A stretch of DNA of 64,000 nt, from positions 496,001 to 560,000 of the forward strand of contig JAHBWZ010000001.1 of the NCBI GenBank assembly GCA_019636755.1. The letters are read 5' to 3'. This stretch comes from Phycisphaeraceae bacterium. GTDB taxonomy: Bacteria; Planctomycetota; Phycisphaerae; Phycisphaerales; SM1A02. The notes under the pieces were generated by a model. It was not told the origin of the DNA. It saw nothing but the letters and a program-made list of their open reading frames with translations, and searched no databases. Below are positions 56,719 through 64,000 of this stretch, piece by piece (the first letter of the stretch is position 1; every line of letters begins with the position of its first letter). The position numbers and the translations under genes are program-made.

Positions 56719-57332
56719 GAGAACGTCGCCTCCAGGTACGGCCGCATGACCGCATCGACGCGATCGATCTTGGCGTAGCGCATCAGCGCAGGAAGATCCT
56801 GCTTGCGGCGCGATCGGTAGAGACGCAGCGCCTCCAGCGCGATGTCCAGCCCGATCCGGTTGCGGAACTTGAAGCAGTCGGCGATCGTCTTCTCGGCGTT
56901 GAAGAGACGGATCGTGACGCCGTCGGCGATGCGAGACTCGACTCCTTCGGTCATCGATTCGCCGCTGAAGCGATGTACGCAGACTGGCGGGTGCCTGAAG
57001 CGCGGGCCTGAGCCGCCCGGAGGCAGCGCGATGTCCACGGTCCGAGGGATCTGGGTCGTGAGCTCGTGGACCGCCAGCGCCGACGCGAGGCAGATCACCG
57101 CTCGCGGCACCCGCGCCGCAACCGCGAGCAGGTCCGGGTCCACCGACCACTCCGTTTCCGCCAGGCGATAGACACCCCGACTGACGGCCTCGATCACGCC
57201 GGTGTCGCGCAGCTCGTACAGCGTGCGGGGATGAATGCCCGCCGCGATGGCCTCCCGCGTCCGAAGGACACCGCCGCGGCGTCTGAAGACGTCGACGGCT
57301 CGATTGGCGGCCTTGGGGGGCGGGGTCGGCAT
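56715..57332 (-). CDS. AbiEi-type antitoxin
   Basis: The 205-residue protein has a winged-helix N-terminus (VFRRRGGVLRTREAIAAGIHPRTLYELRDTG, then VIEAVSRGVYRLAE) and the AbiEi C-terminal domain (IPRTVDIALPPG, NAEKTIADCFKFRNRIG). AbiEi antagonises the toxin and represses its own promoter in characterised systems. The AT-rich sequence directly upstream holds candidate operator repeats. Confidence 0.92.
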   Translation of the reverse strand: MPTPPPKAANRAVDVFRRRGGVLRTREAIAAGIHPRTLYELRDTGVIEAVSRGVYRLAETEWSVDPDLLAVAARVPRAVICLASALAVHELTTQIPRTVDIALPPGGSGPRFRHPPVCVHRFSGESMTEGVESRIADGVTIRLFNAEKTIADCFKFRNRIGLDIALEALRLYRSRRKQDLPALMRYAKIDRVDAVMRPYLEATFS

Positions 57333-57380
57333 GAGACTCTCATAGGATAAAAACCACTCAGACTATAGATAAATATACCC
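57333..57380 (-). promoter_or_regulatory. abiE promoter/operator region
   Basis: This is by far the most AT-rich stretch of the window. It holds two similar decamers, ATAGGATAAA (57342-57351) and ATAGATAAAT (57365-57374), spaced 23 bp apart, about two helical turns. TATCCTATG on the minus strand could serve as a -10 region. AbiEi binding here is inferred. Confidence 0.5.
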
Positions 57381-57521
57381 GTTTCTATCCACGATCGGGC
57401 GACGCCTCCTCGAGAGGAACCCCTCCTGCTCGAGGCCTTCCTCGCTTGACTTGCGGGTGTAGACCGCGCAGCGGACGGTGGCGGCGGAGGTGCGGGCCGG
57501 GGCCGAGCGGGATCGGCTCAT
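57363..57521 (-). pseudogene. N-terminal fragment of a large serine recombinase
   Basis: The ATG at 57521 overlaps the DUF2924 stop (ATGA), the usual arrangement. The frame reads VRCAVYTRKSSEEGLEQE, containing the Y-x-R-x-S catalytic motif, and then departs from the family (where FNSLDAQREAC is expected) into about 20 unrelated residues before a stop at 57363. The break falls on a CGAGAGGAACCC core shared with the dispersed island repeats. Confidence 0.8.
57407..57428. repeat. Dispersed-repeat core at the recombinase break, copy c
   Basis: TCCTCGAGAGGAACCCCTCC contains the CGAGAGGAACCC core of copies a and e. It coincides with the truncation of the recombinase reading frame. Confidence 0.5.
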
Positions 57522-58090
57522 CGGGTGGCCTCCTCGGACCGCGGCTTCTCAAGACCGATGAAGAGGGAGCCGCTCCAATGCGCCCCGGTCACCGCCTGCG
57601 CGACCGCGGAGAGGGAGCGGTAGATCGTGCCTTCGCAGTCGAAGCCCTTCGGCAGCACCCGCACGAGGATCGTCCGCCCACGGTACTCGCGGGTGAGCAG
57701 AGCACCGGGCATCGGGAGCCGACCGTCGCTGGCGACCGGGATCGCCGTGGTCGCGCTCGCGGGTGGCTGCGACGCGAGGATCGCCGGGCCGGGCGGCCGT
57801 GCGGGGCCGGGTGCCCGCATCCGCAGATCGGCGTCGTCGGCGATCTCCATCGCCCGCTCGCGGAGCCGCCGTGCCCGCTCCGCGAGGTCGCCCTCCCCCT
57901 CCGAGAGTGCGTTGGCCTGCACGCGCCACGCGATCCGCCGGACGAGGTACGCCTTGTGATACGAGCGCGTCTCCTCGCCGAAGACCTCGGCGGAGCGCCG
58001 CCGCAGTTCGGTCACCGTCATGCGCTCGAGCTCGCTCATTGACCGTCCAACGTTCAACGCCACGCATCGCTCCTTTCTGGCTTCGGGCAT
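57518..58090 (-). CDS. DUF2924 protein, full length
   Basis: The 190-residue protein has the DUF2924 N-terminus (VTELRRRSAEVFGEETRSYHKAYLVRRIAWRVQ), a variable linker (PPGPAILASQPPA) and the C-terminal half LLTREYRGRTILVRVLPKGFDCEGTIYRSLSAVAQAVTG. DUF2924 genes sit immediately before large serine recombinase genes in many mobile elements and are thought to assist recombination. Here the downstream recombinase is truncated, but the start-stop overlap is preserved. Confidence 0.88.
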   Translation of the reverse strand: MPEARKERCVALNVGRSMSELERMTVTELRRRSAEVFGEETRSYHKAYLVRRIAWRVQANALSEGEGDLAERARRLRERAMEIADDADLRMRAPGPARPPGPAILASQPPASATTAIPVASDGRLPMPGALLTREYRGRTILVRVLPKGFDCEGTIYRSLSAVAQAVTGAHWSGSLFIGLEKPRSEEATR

Positions 58091-58470
58091 CGCTGCATCT
58101 CCGAGCCGTTAACCAGTGGGACGATCAGGGCGTGAGGTAGCGCAGAGATCAAGGCATGTCGGCGCGGACTCGTGCAGAATCTCTGACTCGTCGAAGTCGC
58201 CAACGATGCGGCCGTGCAGTCGGAGGATGCCGCGAGCGAAGATGCTCGCCACCGCGTCGCGGCGCTCTTCGGGCGACATCGCGTCGGGGTCGTCGTGATT
58301 GAGGCGCAGCGACATCGCGGACTCCTTGCGGAAGCGTTGAACGCGCGACCATCCGTGGTCGGTCGATCGTGCTCTGGTTCAGGTGCGGCTGTTAACCGCG
58401 GCCCTACTGGATACCTACGCGACGGAGGCGCCGAGTTGCGCGCCTCCGTAGCGGTCCAACAGATCCGCCA
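57909..58470. repeat. Duplicated recombinase-associated module, copy B
   Basis: This is the partner of 53226-53790, direct orientation, about 4.7 kb apart. Copy B keeps the complete small ORF and the intact 5' half of DUF2924. Confidence 0.85.
58109..58315 (-). CDS. Small recombinase-module protein, copy B
   Basis: The 68-residue protein begins MSLRLNHDDPDAMSPEERRDA and is followed 18 bp later by DUF2924. It has no known domain. The near-identical reading in copy A (53371-53643) supports it as a real gene. It may be an accessory factor of the recombinase module. Confidence 0.65.
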   Translation of the reverse strand: MSLRLNHDDPDAMSPEERRDAVASIFARGILRLHGRIVGDFDESEILHESAPTCLDLCATSRPDRPTG

Positions 58471-58483
58471 CTAGAGTTTCGCC

Positions 58484-59023
58484 ATGATCTGGGAGTCACA
58501 TCCGTGGCGAGTCGATCTCACGAAGCGTGCCCAATGGCTGCTCGACCGGCAGACGCAGCGGCGCTGGCCTGAGGCCTCATGCGTACGAGTCGAACAGTGC
58601 GTGATGGTGGGCTGCTACTGCGTGAGGAAGCTCATCGAGGCCAAGAAGGTGACCGACCGGGTCGCTCGGCTCCCCCTGAAACTGCGTCGGCATGCATCGA
58701 AGGGCAAGGCCGTGCACTTCATGAACTGGCATCGCTTCGACGAGCTCTATCACCTCGAGCGTTCGACGAAGGAGACACGAACACTCGGGTTCGTCTGCAA
58801 CCAGTTGATTCACAGCTTCGTGTTCGCTCTCTCGTTTGACGAGAAGACCGGCGGGCTGGATGGAGTGTTCTTCTGCTCGGACCGCGACCGGAACAAGCAC
58901 CTCCTCTACCTCGCGGTTACGGACCTCGCAGCTGGGTTTCAGCGGGTTGCCCACGATGACGTAGTTGCGGCTCGGATGACGTGGAACCCGAAGCGGGCCG
59001 ACTACGACTGCTGTCTGGATTGA
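58484..59023 (+). CDS. Hypothetical protein
   Basis: The 179-residue product starts MIWESHPWRVDLTKRAQWLL and contains CVRVEQCVMVGCYCVRKLIE, MNWHRFDELYHLE, and LGFVCNQLIHSFVFALSF, with cysteines and Trp/His that suggest a folded globular protein. No family is recognised. It stands alone between the DUF2924 module and repeat copy d. It has no signal peptide and no clear Shine-Dalgarno sequence. Confidence 0.6.
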   Translation: MIWESHPWRVDLTKRAQWLLDRQTQRRWPEASCVRVEQCVMVGCYCVRKLIEAKKVTDRVARLPLKLRRHASKGKAVHFMNWHRFDELYHLERSTKETRTLGFVCNQLIHSFVFALSFDEKTGGLDGVFFCSDRDRNKHLLYLAVTDLAAGFQRVAHDDVVAARMTWNPKRADYDCCLD

Positions 59024-59042
59024 TCTCTGCCCGGAGAAAGGA

Positions 59043-59189
59043 CCCCGAGAGCAACCCTGCTGTTAAACTCACGCGAGGCGTCAACCAGAGAGCGCGAGAG
59101 ATCGAGAGGGTTGCGCTCGGTGGCCCGAAAGGAACCGTGACGGTTGCGCTCGGACCCCGAGATTCGGCTTCGGAACCGGGAGCGCCGCG
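59043..59189. repeat. Dispersed island repeat, copy d (147 bp)
   Basis: It shares its whole length with copy e at 61910-62056 in the same orientation (landmarks GTCAACCAGAGA, GAGAGGGTTG, CTCGGTGGCCCGA, TGACGGTTGCGCTCG). The pair flanks the antiporter gene. Confidence 0.85.
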
Positions 59190-59256
59190 TCGGGAGAGCA
59201 GACGTCGCCTCGTCCCCGACTCCGGAGATCTGACGCGCGCGGGTCGATGTCGCGCG

Positions 59257-59316
59257 CCCGATCCCGACGGCGACGCCAACGTCGACGGAGACGATCTCGG
59301 GCTCGCGCGCTTCGCG
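59257..59316 (+). pseudogene. Dockerin-like repeat remnant
   Basis: One frame reads PDPDGDANVDGDDLGLARFA, the D-x-D-G-D...DDLxLL pattern of the dockerin-like tails elsewhere in this window. No gene precedes it; it lies just after repeat copy d and before the antiporter 3' end. Confidence 0.45.
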
Positions 59317-59328
59317 AGGGGCCGCCGA

Positions 59329-61836
59329 TCAGCCGACGCCGGCGAGCAGATCATGCAGATCGTCAGGCGACCTCGCCGCGAGGATCTGCTCGGCGGCCTT
59401 CGGGTCGCTCAGCAACCGCGCGATCCGCGCGAGCTGCTGAAGGTGCACGGAGGGCTCGAGGATCAGCGGCGAGAGCAGCACGATCAGGATCCGAGCCGGG
59501 CTCGCCATGCGGCCGAACACCACACCGGACGAGGTCGTCGCGAGGAAGGCCATCGACTGCTGCACATGCGGCGAGCGCGAGTGGATCAGCACAACTCCCG
59601 AGGCGATCTCGATTGGCGCTTCCTCGATCACTCGCATGAGTTCGGTGACGATCAACGCTTGCGTCGTCTCGTGATCACCACACCACGGCTCCAGCAAGCA
59701 CTCAATGATCGCGCGCGGGGAGTCGATCTGAAGTCCGAGGGCAATGCGCTCCGGCCGCAGGAGCATGTGAAGATCGATCGCGCCGATGTTCGTATCGGCC
59801 GCGGCGGCGGTCTCGGTCGATGACCCCTCTGGCGGGTAGACAACGATCATGCTCGTGCGTGCTGTTCGTTTCGCAATCTGCACGGGCAATCGATCGATGC
59901 TCGGTTGCCATGAAATCCGATGCTGGCGCGCTGAGAGCAGCACGAAGAGATCGTCTTCGCGCAATCCCATCTTCAAGGGGTCGAGCCAGTCGCTAATGGA
60001 CGCCACGGGCCGATACTCCGTCGGAACAGAGCCAAGCGTGCGCCGCAGGGTGCGCCTGAGCGGCTCGAGGTCCGCCTCAGCGGCGCAGACGACCAAACCG
60101 AGGCCGGCTCGCGATGCGAGCGTGTGGATCGTTGACATCGCCGCAATGAAGCCGATCTCGCGATCGGCAAAGCGAGGCACGGCGAGAACGATTCGCTTCG
60201 CGGTACTCAGTGGCGCGGTGATGCGACAGACGACGAACTGCTGCGGGCACTGTTCGAGGAGTTGATCGAGCACACTGCCGAAGATGCGGCTCTTCGCCGG
60301 GCTGGCACCGGTCCAGCCCATGACGACCGTGGAGACCCGAATCTCGCGGATCGCGCGGATCACGCCGCCGGCGGCGTTGTTGTCCAGGCGCGTCACCGGC
60401 ACGACCGGCACATTGGCATTCGCGGCATGCATCACCGCCGAGCCGAGCATGCGCTCCGCCACCGCCACCTGCGTCGAGGCGTCATCGTCGTCCTGCACGA
60501 CGGCCAGAGGGTAGAGCGGCTCGTGCGAGTCGCTCTCGTGGACCATGAGCGCGACATCCATGATCGCCTCAGCCGCCTCGGGATTGCGCAGCGGGATGAG
60601 GATTCGCCGCGGCGCCAAGGCGCGGTCCTCAGGCCGGCGCGACTCCGCCAACGCCAGCTCGCGGCCATATCGCTGAGTCGCCCATGGTCCGAGTACGCAC
60701 GTGACCAGGATCATCATGATCGCGCCGTTCAGCACGGCCTCGCCGAAGATACCGATGTCGACGCCGACGACAACAGCCGCAAGCGTCGCTGCGGCTTGGT
60801 TCACGCTCAAGCCGAAAATGACCCGAGTTTCGACCTCCGAGTATCCCAGAATGCGGCTCGTCAGCCATGCCGCCAGGTACTTGGTCACGACCACGGTCAC
60901 GACCATCGCCAGAGAGACCTTCCACGTCTCGGGATCGGTAAGGAGCACCCTTGGGTTCACGAGCATCCCGACCGAGATCATGAACACCGGGATGAAGAAC
61001 CAGTTACCCGCGAACTCGACCCGGCCCATCAGGGCACTCTGCTCCGGGACGAGTCGATTCAGCGCCAATCCACCGAGGAATGCTCCGATGATCGGTTCCA
61101 TCCCGGCCACCGATGCGAGATAGGCGCAGAGATACACCGCTGCGAGCAGGAAGACGAAGTGCGACGTTCCCAGTGCCGGCACAGTGCGAAAGTACCAGCG
61201 CCCGATCCGCGGGAGGATGAGACACATCGCCACGGTGTAGACCGTGATCGACCCGAGGAGGCCGAGCCAGAATCCAGCGTCAAGTTCACCGCGTGCCGAT
61301 CGTGCGACGAGCGCCAGAACCAGCAGCGCCGCAGTGTCGGTGATGATCGTACCGCCGACCGCCGTCGTCACCGCCTGCGCGCGAACGATTCCCAGCCGAC
61401 TTGCGATCGGATAGGAGAGAAGGGTGTGCGAGGCGAACATGCTCGCCAGTAGGATCGAGGCGGCCACGTCGAAGCCGAGCAGAAGGAGAGCCATGACGGT
61501 CCCGACAACCTGTGGCACCAGAAATGTGGCCGCACCGAAGACGAGACTGTGGCTGCGATACCGGCGAAAGCGATGCAGGTCGATCTCCAGACCGGCAATC
61601 ATGAAAATGTAGAGCAGCCCGATCGTTCCCAGCAAACGGATCGACTCCCCCCGCTCGAGGACATTCAAGGCATTTGGGCCGATGATCGCCCCGGCAACGA
61701 TCAGACCGATGACTCCTGGCACGCGCAGCCGCTGCACCAGCATCGGCGCGATCAGAATGACAAGCAGCACGACGGCAAAAACGAGCACGGGATCGTCGAT
61801 TGGCAACGACCACGGGGTGCTCGCGAAGAGAGTCAT
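59329..61836 (-). CDS. CPA2 cation/proton antiporter with USP and PTS EIIA-like domains
   Basis: The 835-residue protein has about 12 membrane helices in the first 390 residues (VPGVIGLIVAGAIIGPNAL, GTIITDTAALLVLALVA, MEPIIGAFLGGLALNRLVP), as in KefB/NhaS-type antiporters. Then come two universal-stress-type regions (RRILIPLRNPEAAEAI, VSTVVMGWTGASPAKSRIFGSVLDQLL, KRIVLAVPRFAD). It ends with a PTS EIIA-2-like domain whose histidine lies in LIHSRSPH. It probably exchanges K+ or Na+ for H+, gated by a nucleotide- or phosphotransfer-sensing tail. It is bracketed by the two 147-bp repeats. Confidence 0.9.
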   Translation of the reverse strand: MTLFASTPWSLPIDDPVLVFAVVLLVILIAPMLVQRLRVPGVIGLIVAGAIIGPNALNVLERGESIRLLGTIGLLYIFMIAGLEIDLHRFRRYRSHSLVFGAATFLVPQVVGTVMALLLLGFDVAASILLASMFASHTLLSYPIASRLGIVRAQAVTTAVGGTIITDTAALLVLALVARSARGELDAGFWLGLLGSITVYTVAMCLILPRIGRWYFRTVPALGTSHFVFLLAAVYLCAYLASVAGMEPIIGAFLGGLALNRLVPEQSALMGRVEFAGNWFFIPVFMISVGMLVNPRVLLTDPETWKVSLAMVVTVVVTKYLAAWLTSRILGYSEVETRVIFGLSVNQAAATLAAVVVGVDIGIFGEAVLNGAIMMILVTCVLGPWATQRYGRELALAESRRPEDRALAPRRILIPLRNPEAAEAIMDVALMVHESDSHEPLYPLAVVQDDDDASTQVAVAERMLGSAVMHAANANVPVVPVTRLDNNAAGGVIRAIREIRVSTVVMGWTGASPAKSRIFGSVLDQLLEQCPQQFVVCRITAPLSTAKRIVLAVPRFADREIGFIAAMSTIHTLASRAGLGLVVCAAEADLEPLRRTLRRTLGSVPTEYRPVASISDWLDPLKMGLREDDLFVLLSARQHRISWQPSIDRLPVQIAKRTARTSMIVVYPPEGSSTETAAAADTNIGAIDLHMLLRPERIALGLQIDSPRAIIECLLEPWCGDHETTQALIVTELMRVIEEAPIEIASGVVLIHSRSPHVQQSMAFLATTSSGVVFGRMASPARILIVLLSPLILEPSVHLQQLARIARLLSDPKAAEQILAARSPDDLHDLLAGVG

Positions 61837-61909
61837 GGGCGACCAGTGTAAATGGCCTGCGGAGCTTTGGCACCGCGAGAGGACGCGCCCGAAGTGGTTG
61901 CTCTCGGCA

Positions 61910-62056
61910 CCCCGAGAGGAACCCTCCCGTTAACCCCATGCGACCCGTCAACCAGAGATCGCGAGAGTTCGAGAGGGTTGGGCTCGGTGGCCCGAGAGGA
62001 ACCATGACGGTTGCGCTCGCACCGCGAGATCGGGCTTCAGAACCGAGAGCGCCGCG
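61910..62056. repeat. Dispersed island repeat, copy e (147 bp)
   Basis: It matches copy d and begins CCCCGAGAGGAACCCTCCCG. A second CCCGAGAGGAACC core occurs inside it near 61991. It lies just upstream of the antiporter start, on the other side from copy d. Confidence 0.85.
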
Positions 62057-62136
62057 GCTCGGGGCAGGTGGTCCGAAACCCGCGACCCGTCAGGGGTTTG
62101 GTCCACTCGGTGCCGGATGCCTCTTGCAGCACGAGC

Positions 62137-62182
62137 CGTAAACCACACGACCGCCGCGAGTTCGCGGCGGTCGTGAAAGCTC
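62137..62182 (-). terminator. Hairpin element, copy 2, at the end of the recombinase gene
   Basis: Arms CACGACCGCCGCGA and TCGCGGCGGTCGTG pair perfectly over 14 bp. On the minus strand the stem is followed by TGGTTTACGG. It lies 15 bp past the recombinase stop and matches 55721-55767. Confidence 0.6.
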
Positions 62183-62196
62183 AAATCCGCCCTGAC

Positions 62197-63531
62197 TCAA
62201 GGCCCACCGGCTGGTTTACTGACGGACGTTGGAAGTGCCGGAAATCGCCCGGAAAACGCATCCAGGAAGCCCTGGGCGAAGGTGACTCGCATCCCCGTGT
62301 TCCGCCGCCGGAACTCGACCGATTCGATGATCCGGGGCAGCAGGCTGCGCCTGGCCGCGGAGTCCAGGCCGCTCCAGATGCCGCGCAGAGCAGCAGGTCC
62401 GCCCTCGAACCCTTGGGGCGATGATTCCGGCAGGGTCGCCCACACCTGCTCATCCTCGGCAAGCAGGTCGCAGATCACCTGCTCGACCTCGTGGGCGGGG
62501 TATTGCACTCCCCGGCATCGGCCTCGGCCGTCCGCCGTCGATCGGCAGCGGTAGTAGCGGTAGCCGATGGTTGCCTGGCCCTTGCGATGCGTCACGGTGT
62601 AGGTGCAGAGGCGCCGCCGACACTCTGGACAGACAATCTTGCCCCGGAGCGGAAAGTCGAGCGGCTGTCGTGAGCGCTGCGCCGGCGGGCGCCGCTGATC
62701 GAGCAGATTCTGCACGCTCCGAAACAGCCCCAACTCCACAATCGCGGCATGGCATCCATCCCGCGCGCGTGCACCATCCGCGAACTTGCCGATGCAGACT
62801 GGATTCCGCAGGAGCGTCAACACCTGCCGGGCAGTCCAGCGGCCTCCGCCGACGTGGTTGCCTGTTCGCTTCGAGCGCCACCGCTTCGTCCGCCAGCCAA
62901 GGTGGTCCACGCATCGGGCGATCTCCGATGGCGTCTGTCCGTTGGCAGCGCGCCTGAACATCGCGCGAACGCGTCGCGCCTCGGTCCTGTTGGGGACCAG
63001 TTGCTTCGTGGCCGGATCGGCGTCGTAGCCGTACGGCGCGGGGCCGGCAAGGCGGCGGCCGTGCTTCTTCAGGTAGGCCCGGGTCTCGGCGATGCGCGAG
63101 ACGATGAGCTCGCGCTCGAAATGCGCGAACGACGCGAGGATGTGGCGCAGCAGCCGGCTCTCCGGTCCGCCGCCCATGTCGGGGATGTTGACGACATGGA
63201 CCCTGACGCCGGCGCGTTCGAACTCCTCGAAGAGGATGGTCGTGTCGCTGAGGGAGCGCGACCAGCGATCGAGCGCGGCGGCAACGACGCAATCGACGGC
63301 CCCGGTCTGAACGCGCTCGCGAAGCCGATTCAACGCGGGCCGATCGAGCGACCTGCCGGAGACTCCTTCGTCGTCGAAGCGCTCACCGATCCACTGGGCC
63401 GATGGGCCGGACTCGCGATGCGCCGCCGCCATGCACAACTCGAACTGCGCGGCGCACGACGAGAGACCATCCTTCGGCTCGTTGGACTGGCGGGTGTAGA
63501 TGGCGAAGGCCACGGGCGGCGGCTCCCGCAA
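62197..63531 (-). CDS. Large serine recombinase
   Basis: The 444-residue protein has the catalytic motif YTRQS (Ser16), DRWSRSL and the resolvase fold (FDDEGVSGRSLDRPALNRL), the recombinase domain (LKKHGRRLAGPAPYGYDAD...RRVRAMFRRAANG) and a zinc ribbon (CPECRRRLC ... YRYYRC). It is shorter than many 500-600-residue relatives but shows no obvious break. It can integrate, excise or invert DNA between att sites. It differs from the truncated recombinase at 57363-57521. A short gap of 17 bp separates it from HepT. Confidence 0.93.
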   Translation of the reverse strand: MREPPPVAFAIYTRQSNEPKDGLSSCAAQFELCMAAAHRESGPSAQWIGERFDDEGVSGRSLDRPALNRLRERVQTGAVDCVVAAALDRWSRSLSDTTILFEEFERAGVRVHVVNIPDMGGGPESRLLRHILASFAHFERELIVSRIAETRAYLKKHGRRLAGPAPYGYDADPATKQLVPNRTEARRVRAMFRRAANGQTPSEIARCVDHLGWRTKRWRSKRTGNHVGGGRWTARQVLTLLRNPVCIGKFADGARARDGCHAAIVELGLFRSVQNLLDQRRPPAQRSRQPLDFPLRGKIVCPECRRRLCTYTVTHRKGQATIGYRYYRCRSTADGRGRCRGVQYPAHEVEQVICDLLAEDEQVWATLPESSPQGFEGGPAALRGIWSGLDSAARRSLLPRIIESVEFRRRNTGMRVTFAQGFLDAFSGRFPALPTSVSKPAGGP

Positions 63532-63548
63532 AACGGGCGATCGCTCGC

Positions 63549-63938
63549 CTATGCGTCCCTGTCGCCCTTCCAGCCGACATCATGCTCCAGCGATGCAATC
63601 AGTGGCGCAAGATGAACGAGCAGGTCGGGGAGATGAACCTTGACCACCTCGTACACCTTGTCGAGCACGACCGTGCCGTACTCGTGGGCGAGCACATGCC
63701 GCATGCCGACGATGAGCGGCCAGGGAATCGATGGCGAGCGGCGCCGCGCCTCGTCCGACACCAGCCGCGCGGCTTCGCCGACGACCTCGATGCAGCGGAT
63801 GACCGCAGCCTGGACGAGATCGTCCTCGAGGAACTCTTCCAGCGTGCGCTCGCCGAGATACTCGCAGGCGCGCTCCGCGTGAATCCGCATGTCCTCGCAC
63901 TTGACGAGGTCGCGCTCGCGCGGATCAAGCGCACTCAT
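63549..63938 (-). CDS. HepT-like ribonuclease toxin of an MNT-HepT module
   Basis: The 129-residue protein is a HEPN/DUF86 protein with the Rx4HxY catalytic motif (Arg80, His85, Tyr87 in GMRHVLAHEYG). These are RNases kept inactive by AMPylation from the MNT partner. Its start overlaps the end of the partner gene by 14 bp. The active-site residues are intact. Confidence 0.92.
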   Translation of the reverse strand: MSALDPRERDLVKCEDMRIHAERACEYLGERTLEEFLEDDLVQAAVIRCIEVVGEAARLVSDEARRRSPSIPWPLIVGMRHVLAHEYGTVVLDKVYEVVKVHLPDLLVHLAPLIASLEHDVGWKGDRDA

Positions 63939-64000
63939 AGAGCGGCTCCGTCCTCCGCAGCGCGAAGCGACGGAAATACTTGTTGGCCGACCGCTCCACG
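63925..64000 (-). CDS. C-terminal end of MNT-type nucleotidyltransferase antitoxin (cut by window edge)
   Basis: Twenty-four codons before the stop at 63925 read ERSANKYFRRFALRRTEPLYECA, the typical tail of an MNT-domain antitoxin, and they overlap the HepT start. The catalytic part lies outside the window. Identity rests mostly on the HepT partner. Confidence 0.65.
   Translation of the reverse strand, partial: VERSANKYFRRFALRRTEPLYECA

Overview
The window looks like a chromosomal piece of a high-GC planctomycete, most likely of the Phycisphaerae type. Supporting features are four secreted proteins ending in dockerin-like calcium repeats (D-x-D-G-D motifs followed by DLL..L..WG.C), a C-terminal PAPG...RRRR sorting-type tail, an ECF sigma factor overlapping a Ser/Thr kinase with TPR repeats, a second kinase of that type, and the futalosine-route menaquinone gene mqnA. 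No tRNA, rRNA or CRISPR array was recognised.

Positions 1-40.4 kb read as ordinary, very GC-rich core chromosome. In order: an exopolysaccharide pair (flippase, GT4 transferase); a secreted helical protein; Mrp ATPase; CPBP protease; rplM-rpsI; a tightly overlapped alr-mqnA-sigma-like operon; a DEAD-box-type helicase; psuG; rho; a NarL-type two-component pair between two secreted dockerin-like proteins; divergent cysE/cysK; a molybdate/tungstate-type ABC operon with its own HTH regulator; ECF sigma plus kinase; a kelch/Ig/dockerin protein; a VOC dioxygenase; a second TPR kinase; an NxxGxxAF-repeat dockerin protein; and folE-BLUF.

From about 40.4 kb to the right edge the window is a genomic island. 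It starts with three decayed genes (GNAT, a winged-helix-like gene, an NYN nuclease). Next comes a six-gene, mostly overlapping type I restriction operon: HTH, hsdM, hsdS, an Abi-C-like gene, hsdR and a NucS-like nuclease. It continues with a frameshifted Hint/intein-like (BIL) surface protein next to an MAF-like gene, a chimera of a second BIL tail with a PEP-CTERM-like gene, a TrkH potassium transporter, an AbiEi/AbiEii toxin-antitoxin pair, an unknown protein, a large CPA2-USP-EIIA antiporter, a large serine recombinase, and a HepT/MNT toxin-antitoxin pair cut by the edge.

The most unusual structure is how the island is stitched together. A family of related sequences sharing a core like CCCGAGAGGAACCC lies at the ends of several cargo genes. 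Two 147-bp copies in the same orientation bracket the antiporter. A similar core sits where a second recombinase gene is truncated after about 33 codons. A roughly 560-bp module (small ORF + DUF2924, the usual companions of such recombinases) is duplicated on both sides of trkH-abiE. A near-identical hairpin ends both the abiE operon and the intact recombinase gene. This suggests cassette-like accumulation of defence, toxin-antitoxin and ion-transport genes through recombinase or repeat-mediated events; the mechanism is inference.
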